Positions 13,785 to 25,038 are shown, numbered from the stretch's first letter. The stretch is 64,000 bases of DNA from Cristatella mucedo (GCA_009760855.2 WPIO01000002.1:12246501-12310500); one strand, 5' to 3'. Numbers and translations are program-made. Notes: generated by a model not told the origin, from the letters alone.

Positions 13785-14289
13785 GACAGGCGGTGGGGCT
13801 GAGGCTTTCTTAGGCTTCCTCAGCCGCCCGATGCAGGATCGCGGTAAGGCTTAAGGCCGAATTACGACGTCGGTATGCTTCACATCCTGCGAGCTGTTTC
13901 CGGTTGAGCCATTCTACTCACATTAATGCCCGACGGCCATTTTTCCTCAGGATATCGGTTACGATTGCTGACTGCAAACGCAGCGCTCGCGGCCATGGTG
14001 CCCCAGCGACGCCAGGTTCGCCAGAGGCTCAGTGGCAGTCTCAAAGCGGCCGGAAGCGATGCAGCACTCCAGTGGTGACTCGCTGTGGGAAACAGAAGCT
14101 CAGCTTCCTGTTTCGCAGACGCCGCACGGGACGAGCGCCGCCATGACTTCCAGCTGGCTCTAGCATCTGCCAGACTCGATAAGCCGCTTACCCCTGCTGA
14201 GACTCTCCTTAAATTTGAGAATTCTCATTTGGAATTCTCTTCGCGTTTAGCTTTTCACTTTTGAAGCGCGAAAATGCTTCAACGGCCTG
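13785..14289. other. no gene recognised, between LINE and minisatellite
   Basis: Moderately GC-rich unique sequence. A short frame at 13904-14146 has no recognisable motif. Confidence 0.4.
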
Positions 14290-16456
14290 CCAGCTAAGCA
14301 GGCAAAGAGAGCCTCGCTTCTGCAAACTAAGCCTTGCTTCGGCTAAGAGAGCATCGCTTCGTCAAAGAGAGCCTTGCTTCGGCAAACGGAGCCTCGCTTC
14401 GGAAAATAAAGCCTCGCCTCGGCCAACAGAGCGTCGCAACGGCGAAGAGAGCCTCGCTTCGGCAAAGACAGTCTCGCTTCGAAAAACAGAGCCTCGCTTC
14501 GGCAAAGAGACCCTCGATTTGGAAAAGAGAGCCTCGCTTTGGCAAACAGAGCCTCAATTCGGAAAAGACAGCCTCGCCTACGCAAAGAGAGCCTCGTTTT
14601 GGCAAAGAGAGCCTCAATTCGGTAAAAAGAGCCTCGCTTCGGTAACCAGAACCTCGCTTCGGCAAACTGAGCCTTGCTTCGGCGAAGGGAACCTCGATTC
14701 GACGAATGGAGCCTCGCTTCGGCTAAGACGGCCTCGCTTCGAAAAACAGAGCCTCGCCATGGCAAAGGGAGACTCACTTCGGCAAAAAGAGCCTCGACTT
14801 AGCAGAGAGAGCCTCGTTTCGGCACAGAGAGCCTCCCTTTGGCAAAAAGAGCCTAGGTTTGACGAAAGGAAGAGAGCCTCGATTCGGCAAAGAGAGCCTC
14901 GCTTCGGGAAAGAGAGCCCTGCATAAGCGAAGAGAGCCCCGCTTAGGTAAAGAGAGCCTCGCTTGAGAAAAGAGAGCCTCGCTTCGGCGAAGAGAGCCTC
15001 GCTTCGGCGAAGAGAGCCTCGCTTCGGCGATGACAACCTCAATTTGGCGGAGAAAGCCTCGCTTCAGCAAAGAGAACCTCGCTTCGGCAAAGAGAGCCTA
15101 ACTTCGGCAAAGTGAGCCTCGCTTCGGCAAGGAGAGACACGCTTCGGCCAAGAGAGCCTCGATTTAGCAAAAGAAAGCCTCGCTTCGAAAAAGAGAGCCT
15201 CGATTCGGTAAAGAGAGCCTCGATTCAGTGAAAACAGCCTCGATTCAGCGTAGAGAACCTCGCTTCGGGAAAGTGAGTCACGCTTCCGCAATGACAGCCT
15301 CGATTCGGCAAAGAGAGCCTCACTTCGGCAAAGAGAGCGTCGCTTCGGCAAAGAGAGCCCCACTTTGGAAAAGAGAGCTTCGCTTCGGAGAAGATAACCT
15401 CGCTTCAGCGAAGAGAGCCTCGCTTCGGCAAAGAGAGGCTCGATTCGGCGAAGAGAGCATCGCATCAGCGAAGAGAGCCTCGCTTCGGGAAAGGGAGTAT
15501 CAATTTGGCGAAGAAAGCCTCGCTTCAGCAAAGAGAGCCTCGCTTCGGCGGAGAAAGCCTCGCTTCGGCGAAGACAGCCTCGCTTCGGTGAAGATAGCCT
15601 CGCTTTAGCAAAGAGAGCCTCGCTTCGGCTAGGAGAGCCGCGCTTCGGCTAGGAGAGCCGCGCTTCTGCGAGGAGAGCCTCGCTTTAGCGAAGTGAGTCT
15701 CGCTTCGGGAATGAGAACCTTGCTTCGGCGAAGAGAGCCTCACTACGGCAAAGACAGCTTCACTTCGGCTAAGAGAGCCTCGCATCAGGAAAGAAAGCCT
15801 AGCTTCAGCGAAGAGACCCTCGCGTCGTGGAAGAGAGCTTCGCTTCAGCAAAGAGAGCCTCGCTTCAGAAAAGAGAGCCGAGATTCGGCAAAGACAGCAT
15901 CGATTCGGCGAAGAAAGCTTAGCTTCGGCAAAGAGAGCCTCGCTTCGGCGAAGAGAGCATCGCTTTGGCGGAGAGAACCTCGGTTCAACAAATAGAGCAT
16001 CGCTTCGGCGCTTTCAGAGCTTTGGCAAAGAGACCCTTATTTTTGCTAATAGAGCCTCGATTCGGCAAAGAGAGCCTTGATTCAACAAAGAGAACCTCCC
16101 TTCGGGGAAGTAAGCCTCGCTTCGGAGAAATGACTCTCGCTTCGCCGTAGGGAGCCTCTCTTCGGCAAAGAGAGCCTCGATTCGGAGAAGAGAGCCTCGA
16201 TTCGGCGAAAAGAGCCTCACTCCGTCAAAGAGAGCCTTGCTTCGGCAAAGACAGCCTCGTTTCGGCAAAGAGAGCCTCGCTTCGGCACAGAGAGCCTCGT
16301 TTCGGCAAAGGGAGCCTTACTTCGGCAGAGAGAGCCTCGCTTCGGTAAAGAGAGCCTTGCTTAGGCAAAGAGAGCCTCGATTCGGCATAAAGTGTCTCGC
16401 TTCGGCAAAGAGAGCCTCACTACGGCAAAGAGAGCCTCGCTTCCGAAAAGAGAAGC
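14290..16456 (+). repeat. 20-bp minisatellite, block 1a (forward)
   Basis: Over 100 consecutive diverged copies of a 20-bp unit close to GAGAGCCTCGCTTCGGCAAA fill this block. Because 20 is not a multiple of 3, a frame passes through all three unit phases every 60 bp and gives a 20-residue peptide period (KRASLRQ, REPRFGKE, SLASA). Common variants are CTTCGG to ATTCGG or CTTTGG, and GGCAAAG to GGCGAAG. Long open frames on both strands (for example 14261-14926 plus, 15064-15531 minus) follow from the unit lacking stops and are not independent evidence of a gene. Confidence 0.97.
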
Positions 16457-16994
16457 AAAGCAACGTATTGACTTCAAGGTTCTGTCGCTCACTTTTGGGT
16501 CCCTTCATTCTATGGCTCCAGCCTATTTCTCCGATATACTCATCAAGCCAAGCATCGTTCCACCCGCCTTTCGGAATCCAACAGTCTTGAAATAGCTCGT
16601 ACAAACCTTAAATCCTTTGGAGACCGTGCATTTAGTTCGTATGCTCTCAAAGCCTGGAACTCCCTCCCGACTCCTGCGTCAGAACATCCCCTGACCTGAC
16701 CACATTTAAAATGAACCTAAAAACACACCTATTTAGGACAGCATTTAGTGGGTCCCTGTGATTTGTCCTTCGCGTGCTTATGCGTGCTGACACTGTGCAT
16801 GCTGCCACTAACCACATTTGCATGCTGACCCTGTGCATGTCACCCCTAACCATATTATTCATGTTGTTTGTTTTTCAAGCATGATTTACTTACCATCTAA
16901 TTGCATTTCCCTTTGCAGCAAATGTAAACCGCCTAGAAAGGGATTAAGTTCTCTGAGAGCGCTTTATCAAGTGCATTATTATTATTATTATTAT
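16457..16994 (+). mobile_element. LINE copy 3 inserted inside the minisatellite
   Basis: The array stops abruptly and about 540 bp of the same LINE family follows. It starts inside the KQRIDFKVLSL-coding part, continues with frameshifts through the AFSSYALKAWNSLP region and the 3' UTR, and ends in ATT repeats at 16977-16994. Minisatellite units resume immediately. It is a 5'-truncated insertion later than formation of the array. Confidence 0.9.
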
Positions 16995-17385
16995 AAAGAC
17001 ATCCTTGCTTCGGCTAAACCAGCCTCGCTTCAGCAAAGTGAGCCTCGCTTCGGCAAAGAGAGCCTCACTTCACCAAAGAGAGCCTCGCTTCGGCGAAAAG
17101 AGCCTCGCTTCGGCGAAGAGAGCCTCGCTTCGGCGAAGAGAGCATTGTTTTGGCAAAGAGAACCTCGCTTCGGCGAAGGGATCCTCGCTTCGGCGAAGAA
17201 AACTTCACTTTGACGATGAGAGCCTCGCTGCAGGGAAAAGAGCCCCGCTATGCCGAAGAAAGCCTCGCCTCGGCGAAGAGAGCCTCGCCTCGGCGAAGAG
17301 AGCCCCGCTTCGGCGATGAGAGCCTCGCTTCGGCGAAGAGAGCTTCGCTTCAGTGAAGAGAGCCTCGCTTCGGCAAAGAATCGAG
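16995..17385 (+). repeat. 20-bp minisatellite, block 1b (forward)
   Basis: Forward-oriented 20-bp units resume after the LINE. GGCGAAG variants are more frequent here than in block 1a, and copies are fairly homogeneous. Confidence 0.95.
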
Positions 17386-18862
17386 GCTCTCTTAGCCGAA
17401 GCGAGGCTGTCTTTGCCGAAGCGAGACGGTTTTTGCCATAGCGAGGCTCTCATTGCCGAAGCAAGGCTCACTATTCCGATTCGAAAATCTCTGTGCCGAA
17501 GCGAGGCTCTCTTTCCATAAGCGAGGCTCTCTTCGCTAAAGCGAGGTTCTCTTCGCCGGAGCGCGAAGCGACGCTCTCTTTGCCGAAGCGAGGCTCTATT
17601 CGCCGAAGCGAGGCTCTCTTTGCCAAAGCGAGGCATTCTTTACCAAATCGAAGCTCTCTTTGCCAAAGCGAGGCTCTCTTTGCCGCATTGAAAATCTGTG
17701 CCGAAGCGAGGCCCTCTTCCCATAAACGAGGCTCTCTTTGCCGGAGCGCGAAGCGACGCTCTCTTTGCCGAATCGAGGCTCTTTTCGCCGAAGCGAGGCT
17801 CTGTTTGCCAAAGCAAGGCTTTCTTGACCAAATCGAGACTCTCTTTGCCGAAGCGAGGCCCTCTTCGCCAAATCTAGGCTCTCTTTGCCGAAGCGAGGCT
17901 CTCTTCGCCAAATCTAGGCTCTCTTTGCCGAACCAAGGCTTTCTTTGCCGAATCGGACTCTCTTTGTCAAAGCTAGGCTTTCTTCGCCGTAGCGAGGCTC
18001 GTTTCCGCCGAAGCGAGGCTCTCGTCGCCAAATCGAGACTCTCTTAACCGAAGCGAGGCTCTCTTTGCACATCAAAAATCCCTTTGCCAAAGCGAGGCCC
18101 TCTTCCCTGAAGCGAGGCTCTCTTCGCTGAAGCGAGGCTCTCTTCGCCGAAGCGCGAAGCGACGCTCTCTTATCCGAATCGAGGCTCTTTTCGACGAAGC
18201 GAGGCTCTCTTTGCCGAAGCGAGGCTCTCTTTGCCGAAGCGAGGCTCTCTTTACCAAATCGAGGCTCTATTCACCGAAGCGAGGCTCTCTTTGCCAAATC
18301 GAGGCTCTCTTGGCCGAAGCGAGGCTCTCTTCGCTAAATCAAGGCTCTCTTTCCCGAAGCGAATCTCTCTTTGCAAATCGAAAATTTCTTTGCCAAAGCG
18401 AGGCCCTCTTCCCTGAAGCGAGGCTCTCTTCGCCGAAGCGCGAAGCGACGCTCTCTGATCCGAATCGAGGCTCTTTTCGCCGAAGCGAGGCTCTCTTTGC
18501 CGAAGCGAGGCTATCTTTTGCCGAATTGAGACTCTTTGCCGAAGCGAGGCCTTCTTTGCCGAATCGAGACTCTCTTTGCTGAAACGAGGCTCTCTTCGCC
18601 CTAGCGAGGCTCTTTGCGCCGAATGAGGCTCTCTTTGCCGACGCGAGGCTCTCTTCGCCAAATCGAGGCTCTCTTTGCCGAAGCGAGGCTCTCTTTGCCG
18701 AAGCAAAAATCTCTTTGCCAAAGCGAGGCCCTTTTTGCTGTAGCGAGGCTCTCTACGCCGAAGCGGGGCTCTCTTCGCCGAAGTGTAAAGCGAGGCTTTC
18801 TTTGCCGAATCGAGGCTCTCTTTGCAGAAGCAAGGTTCTCTTCGCCGAAGCTTATGTTAAGT
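17386..18862 (-). repeat. 20-bp minisatellite, block 2 (inverted) with higher-order repeats
   Basis: At about 17385 the array flips to the reverse complement (GAGGCTCTCTTTGCCGAAGC-type units). A distinctive irregular unit, GCGCGAAGCGACGCTCT, recurs at 17561, 17746, 18152 and 18438. It is preceded each time by similar variants, including an AAAATCTCT-type short unit and GAGGCCCTCTTCCC. This indicates longer repeats of roughly 190-400 bp superimposed on the 20-bp period. Confidence 0.95.
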
Positions 18863-19040
18863 GCCCGGATGCATTTTAAATTCTGTTAGGGCACGGTATA
18901 AATGAAGACAATATTTATTCTTGTAAGCGTGCTTTAAATCCTGTCTGAAAACCACAAAAAGGGCGTATGTTGTAATTTTAAATGACGACTGCAAAAGGTC
19001 AACTCTCAGCCTTCTTCCAATTTCTTATGTATTCATACTA
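18863..19040 (-). repeat. spacer element inside the array (repeat E), LINE/SINE-type tail
   Basis: About 175 bp of non-minisatellite sequence separates the inverted and forward blocks. Its reverse complement matches 20110-20310 over nearly its whole length, sharing AGAAGGCTGAGAGTT, GTGGTTTT-AGACAGGATTT and GGGCACTTAACAT. The latter end resembles the common LINE/SINE 3' end, so it is probably a transposed element. Confidence 0.8.
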
Positions 19041-19785
19041 CGGCGAAGCTAGCCTCGTTTCGGCAAAGAGAGTCTCGATTCGGCGAAGATAGGCTCGCTT
19101 CGGCAAAGAGAGCCTCGCTTCGGTAAACAGAGCCTTGCTTCGGCAATGGGAGTCTTGCAATGGCAAAAATAGCCTCGCTTTGGCAAGGACAGCCTTGCTT
19201 CGGCAAAGACAGCCTTGCTTCGGCAAAGAGGGCCCCGATTCGGCGAAGAGAGCCTCGCTTCGGGAAGAGAGCATCGCTTCAGCGAAGACATTCTCGCTTC
19301 CGCGGAGAGAGCCACGCTTCGCGTTTTGGGGAAGAGAGCCTCGTTTTGGCAGAGAGCGCTTCGCTTCGGCAGAGAGAGCCTCGATTCGGCAAAGAGAGCC
19401 TCGATTCGGGAAAGAGAGCCTCGCTTTACGCTTCGGCGAAGAGAGCTTTGCTTCGGCGGAGCAGAGCCTCGCTTCGGCAAAGAGAGCCTCGCTTCGGCAA
19501 AGAGAGCCTCGCTTCGGCAAAGAGAGCCTCGCTTCAGCAAAGAGAGCCTCAATTCGGCAAAGAGAGCCTCGGATAGGCTAAGAGAGCCTTGCTTCAGGAA
19601 AGAGAGCCTCGATTAGGCAAAGAGAGCCTCGACTCGGCAAAGCGAGCCTTGCTTCGGTGACGAGAGCCTAGCTTCGGCAAAGAGAGCCTAGCTTCGGCAA
19701 AGAGAGCCTAGCTTCGGCAAAGAGAGCCTTGATTTGGCAAAGAGAGCCTCGATTCGGCATAGAGAGCCTTGCCTTGCTCTCTGGC
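19041..19785 (+). repeat. 20-bp minisatellite, block 3 (forward)
   Basis: Forward 20-bp units. An irregular GCCTCGCTTTACGCTTCGGC unit at about 19423 is close to the reverse complement of a unit in block 2 near 18780, so block 3 looks like an inverted relative of the end of block 2. The final units carry more TTG and TAG variants and fade out at about 19785. Confidence 0.95.
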
Positions 19786-20109
19786 GGCCCATTTCCATGT
19801 GCGATGAGGTGCTGTAGCGGCGGCACGGTGGCGTCGAAGCTCACTTTCGGCAGTTACAAGCTCGCTCGCGCTTCAGGTGTGAGCTTCGTTACATATTTAC
19901 TAACAGATCCGAGGGATCTAAAGATTTCATTCCCAGAGTCTAGGGCAGAGGTTCGTAGCCTTCGCTACTTTGCGGACCCCAGGGAGAGTCAAATGAAAGC
20001 AGTGGATATCTTCCCTTGAAAAAAGCACCCAAGCATGGAAACAAAGCCGTACGTGCTATCGATAAAATTCTTATCACTGAAAATAGAGTGCCGCCCTGAG
20101 TTTATGGCA
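19786..20109. other. no gene recognised, array right flank
   Basis: The segment near 19978-20010 (a PRESQMK-coding stretch) recurs in inverted orientation near 20941-20975. Both look like parts of a dispersed repeat rather than an exon. Confidence 0.4.
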
Positions 20110-20310
20110 GGTACAAAGTATGAAGGAATAAAAAATTGTTAGAAGGCTGAGAGTTTACCTTTGTGATTGTCATTAGAAATTACAATATACGCTCACTTCG
20201 TGGTTTTGAGACAGGATTTGAAGCACGTTTAGAATAATGAATATTGTTGTCATTGATACAGTGTCCTAAGCGAATTTAATCTGTATCTGGGCACTTAACA
20301 TACGTTGCAG
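20110..20310 (+). repeat. second copy of spacer repeat E
   Basis: This matches the reverse complement of 18863-19040 with scattered substitutions. It lies about 325 bp beyond the end of the array, so the two copies form an imperfect inverted pair around block 3. Confidence 0.8.
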
Positions 20311-20940
20311 GGCTGGAGTTAAGTCGTAAACGACGAGCACCGCACCCCTGGGCCCATTTGGGGCTTAATTATAGCTATTCGCCAAAATTGGCAGAAAAGC
20401 GTTGCTAAATACTCCCAAAATTCAGCCATAGCTTCAAATATCAAAGTAGAAAGACTAGCGTTGAAGTATGTAGGCATCGTTGGCAAATAGTTTTAAAATT
20501 GTTCTGATAACTCATTGTGCACCGAAACGTGAGACTGCATACGTAAAATTGTTGTTGCTCGAAAGGCAAAAACCAAAGATTGGTTTTTGAATAACTGTCT
20601 AATCTCGTAATTTTATTCTTTGGGGAAACATTCGAGACGTCCAAATGCCGTCATGGTTTTGCCTAGGGGTGAGGTCTCGCCTTAAACGACCGAGATTGTG
20701 TGCTCGACCCCTGAGGCATTGTAAAGCGTTTGGGCAGTTAAGATCAACTTCTATCAAGTTAGATTAAGTTATATTAGGGTGATATGCGATTGGATATTCA
20801 TTAAAACCTAAAGAAGAAGACAATAGTTCGCCATCTGATCGTATACCGTAGCATTGCACGCAACCTGCTTTTATTTCAGTATCTGAAAATACATACGCGT
20901 AGTCAAGTAAATATTGACACAAACAATAAAAATTTTTAAA
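20311..20940. other. SINE debris, no gene recognised
   Basis: Segments 20265-20375 (minus) and 20655-20790 (plus) resemble SINE family B: a GCTCGACCCCTGAGG-like internal-promoter region followed by a GTAAAGCG-type LINE-like tail. The rest is AT-rich without a recognised feature. Confidence 0.4.
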
Positions 20941-21039
20941 TCAATATGAATTTTTCATTTGACTTTCACGGACCCACTGAAGCCCTCTGTAGACCCTCCG
21001 ATGGAATCGCGTGCACCTGTTCGAACGTTGGTGTCCCAA

Positions 21040-21120
21040 GCGTGTTTGGTGTCTTTCGTGCCCTTGATGACCTTGATGTATTAGGTATCCTTGGTGTCCT
21101 AGGTGTCCTTGCCCTTCTTT
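21040..21120. repeat. short degenerate 9-12-bp tandem repeat
   Basis: CCTTGGTGTCCTAGGTGTCC-type sequence repeats imperfectly, giving GVLGVL or GHQGHQ frames on the two strands. Low-complexity sequence, not a gene. Confidence 0.6.
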
Positions 21121-22937
21121 CCTCTCTTTGTCGTCCCTTTCCGTAGACCCCCGCCGTGAACACTGTCGCACGAGTGGCCTTAGCGTGTCCGCAGGCATGC
21201 AAGACGACAAATGACGTCAGTTTTATTTACACTCGTTGAGCCTACCCAACACGAATGGTGCCGGGGAGTTCGGAACACACGTCGGCTACAAGCTTTTTTG
21301 GGAGAGGGTCGGAGCTTCTACGTCGCAGAATCCGTCGCACTGCATGCCGGTTGGCGCACGCGCGTGCGTGTAGGCGCTGTAAGTTGTATGGCGTCCATAC
21401 GTCAGAGTAAGCGCCTATTCCTGGCCAGTTCGCGGTACAATGTCTCGCGCCCGATAGTGCAGCGACGCATCGACCGGTCCGCAGGAAGCTGCAGTTGCAG
21501 GCGAAACTCCTCCTCCCGACAACTCTTCAATTAAAGACGAGCGCCACAACCGCTGCCGCGGCTAAACCGCGGTAGTACAGTCGTGCATGCAGTGCCGCTG
21601 GCGATTACTTAGTTCTAATGAAACCGTGTTGTATTCACGACGCCGCGACGGTCGCGCGTTTGGGCCGGAGCCGATTGACATTTTACCTGGCTCGCGGAGA
21701 GCGAGCATCTCACCCCTCGGGCTGAGACCCGAATGTGTAGGGCCGCGTGGCAGGATATCCGAGCGACGATTCAATCTTGCGGGCGCTCGGCGAAATCGTA
21801 GCGGCGACGGGCGCCGAGTCAACATTCTTCCTAGTACCGCACCGTCGCCGCGTAGTCATTGGAGCGATATCAGTGACTCCGACGGGGCATCGTAGACCAT
21901 CAAGGTCGGCGCCGCCGACCCGTCCGGCACACGCGAGCCGGTGCGGCCTTCTTCGGCTAAGCTATGCGAGAGCGATCTGGCGATAAGCCGCCGCCGCCTT
22001 CGCGCGTCGCCTGCCGCCGCGCGTCGTCGCCAGTAATGCGCCTTAAATGAGCGCCTCGGGGCCAGGTGCGCCGCGGCCCCCACCTCAGCGCGGGACCGGC
22101 GAGCCAAGCCGAGCTTACCTCGCGAGCTATGTAACCCCGCCCGCCCTCCGCGCCGCAGGAAGTGCTGCGGTAGCGATGCCGAACTGCAAAGGGTCGCGCG
22201 TCGAACATTCCACGAACGCCTGCCGCTTCGCTGGCGGCGGCGCGGAGCGGTAGGCTCTCCCAACGTCCTCCCAGCCCCCCACCCATTGGCGGGACCGGAC
22301 CGGCGGCTTCCCGACAGCGTTCCCTCCTCTCCACCTTATACCGCATGCGGCGTGGAAACGGGCCGAATAAGCTCCCGGCGGCGGCGGCGGCGGCGGCTCG
22401 CTCAGCGGCGATAGGCGACAGGTTCGAGCGCATTCCAAAAGGCTCCAATCGGAGCGTTTCGGACTTTTCGCCGGGGTCGAGGCGTTGGAAGCGAGTCGCT
22501 GCAGCACCTCTCGCGCAGCGTTCGTCTGCGAAACGTTTCGAACTGATCGACGACCTCGAGAACCTCTCGAGCGAAGCTTCGAGCAGAAGTCTGCCCAAAG
22601 CGATTCGACTCGTAACCTGAATTCGCTGAATCTTCGACCGGCAGCGACTACCAGCGGACCGGAGACTGGCTTGCTTTATGCTCTTCTTTCTACCAGCAGA
22701 CGGTCGCCGCGGACTGCCGAAAGCGTACGACGGACGAGCGGCCATTCGGTGGATGAGCGGCCATTTAGTCGTACGAGCGGCCATTTAGTCGCGCGCGTCG
22801 CCCCTTCGGCGCCCGCGGCTACGGCAATTTCTTTCGGTGCGTGAAACTCTTCTTGCACTCAGTGCACATTCCTTTTACCCGCGAGCGTTCTACCACTATG
22901 CAGCAGCCAATTGGCCGCGGTCGCCGCTGTGGCTGTC

Positions 22938-23062
22938 ACCTGCGATTCGGTGTCTACCTATCTGTGGCGCGCTTGTCTCTGTGGGTGTGTGCGTGTGCGT
23001 GCGTGCGTATGTGTGTCACAAAAACATATACACACACTCTGTCTGTCTCTCCTCCTCCTCCT

Positions 23063-23096
<34 letters not shown>

Positions 23097-23355
23097 TCTC
23101 AGTTAGCCTCACTTTCTCTTCTTTTTTTTGTTTTTTCCTCCTTCTTTTACCTGTGACTCGGCGTCTACCTATCTGTGGCGCGCGAGACTGTTGTATGTGT
23201 GCATGTGTGTGTGTGCGCGCGCGTGTGCGCGTGTGTGCGCGTGTATCACAAACACGCACACACACTCTGTCTGTCTGTCTCTCCTCCCCTTCTCTCTCAC
23301 TCCTTCTCAGTTAGCCTCACTTTCTCTCCTGTTGGTGTTTTTTCCTCCTTCTCTT
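22938..23355. repeat. ~211-bp tandem duplication containing polypyrimidine tracts
   Basis: Unit 1 (from 22938) and unit 2 (from 23149) share the sequence order GTCTACCTATCTGTGGCGCG, a TG/GC alternating tract, a CACACACTCTGTCTGTC run, a CT tract and TTCTCAGTTAGCCTCACTTT. They then end in a TTTTTTCCTCCTTCT segment. Simple tracts differ in length between units, but the flanking unique sequence is conserved. Confidence 0.85.
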
Positions 23356-23725
23356 CATCCTTATCGTGCTAGATTTGTTTCCGCTTTTGGCGCGGTCCTG
23401 GACAATCGGACATCCGCGCAGTCGACCTGGGCGTCGATCGCTGCAGCGGGATTCGCTAATCGGAAAAAGCGATGCCAACAAATCGCAGCCGCTTTTACTG
23501 CCAAGAGCTGAAACTGTCACATGCCGCCCGTCCTTCCGGTCCGGATCGCTTGAAAGGTTCCTCGGACAGGCACGCTTCGCCGCCCCGCCGTCGATGCTTA
23601 AATTGCCGCCGCTCCGCCGTTTAGCGCAGCAATTTTTCGCTCCGAGGCCTCAAGGCGCACTTGAGAGAGCGGCCGCTTCCAGCGCACCAGACGCGGCTCT
23701 CGTACCCTCGTACATCATAAGGCCA

Positions 23726-23727
<2 letters not shown>

Positions 23728-23812
<85 letters not shown>
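23728..23812. repeat. (CCG)n triplet array, about 28 copies
   Basis: An uninterrupted CCG run lies about 1.4 kb upstream of the glypican ATG. Frames encode poly-Arg or poly-Ala and are artefacts. Confidence 0.97.
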
Positions 23813-23813
<1 letters not shown>

Positions 23814-24650
23814 TTTCTCCGGGTTGCAGGCCGCACGGGAGGCGGAGGGTGCACCGAAATAGATTTCAAGGCGCGACCTACGCGCCCCTGGAAGACCGCC
23901 GTTCCTCTAAGCAATCGTGCGCCCTCATTTCCGCCCCGACGGCTTGATAGCTTCGGCGGAGTGAGGCGCCCGTTCGCGCCCGCGCGCGGCAAATCTCCCA
24001 AGCGTCGCAGCGTCCGAGTCGAACAGCTAGCGTCCGAAGGAATGCCTCGGAATGCCCGACGGACCTTCCGGCACATACCGCCGGCGATCGGCCATGTTTA
24101 GGCGGCGGCGGCGCGCGCGCGCTGAGCAGAAGTGCAAGATGCCGGTGCGTGCGATTGCTAGCTACTGCGTGCACAGCGAAATCCTAGCTGCCGTTCAATG
24201 GGCTCCGCTTCGCCGCTAGACCAGCGGCCGCCAACCGGTTCGGAGACGCGCGCGCTGAGTGCGAATGGCGCTGCGGTCGACTTTGACTCGCAAATACCAG
24301 CCATAAAACATGGCGCAACCTCGCGGATGGGTGGCCACAAGTTTGCTCACCCATACTCGTCGGACGGCGCTGGGAGCAGGGCGGTGGGGTCGGAATGGCG
24401 GGAAGAGCCATGGTCCTAAGAGCTCGGTTCCAGGCGTGCGCCCTGCGACGTACGGCGGTACCTGAAGGGGGCGGGGTGCGAGCAACGACGCAGTACCCTG
24501 GCGCCGACGCTCAGCCGTCGCGGGCGCAGCCCTGTTTCTAGCGGCGGCGGCGGCGGTGGTGGAACGCGGTACAACGGCGGCGCTCGAGCTGCCGATCCCG
24601 CTCTGCAAACCCGAGGCCAGAGAAACCGCAGCCAGTGGGGGCAGCCTGGC

Positions 24651-24807
<157 letters not shown>

Positions 24808-25030
24808 GCGAAGCCTCGCAAAACCTCTCGCATACGAGTACGCACGAATGCAAGCATGCGAAAAAATTAAATGACCAAAAAGGCAGTTTTCGTTAACGTT
24901 TTGGTAGATGATCGCCTTCGAGTCACGACGCCCACGCTGGCTGGCACGCAGATCGGGGAGGTGAGCGGCACGGCACGGCACGGGGCGGGGCTTTGAATTG
25001 CCATGCAGAGCGAGCCTACCGCGCGGTCGA

Positions 25031-25038
25031 TTTATTTA
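25031..25038 (+). promoter_or_regulatory. possible TATA-like element for glypican
   Basis: TTTATTTA is the only AT-rich octamer within a very GC-rich stretch 190 bp upstream of the ATG. A TATA-like role is a guess; CpG-type promoters often lack one. Confidence 0.15.

Noticed and set aside
14261-14926. 221-codon frame as a repeat protein gene
   Set aside because: Similar frames exist in all phases and both strands of the minisatellite, with no splice context, signal or conserved frame.
14290-19785. CRISPR array
   Set aside because: Units are directly adjacent at 20 bp without unique spacers, and the genome is eukaryotic.
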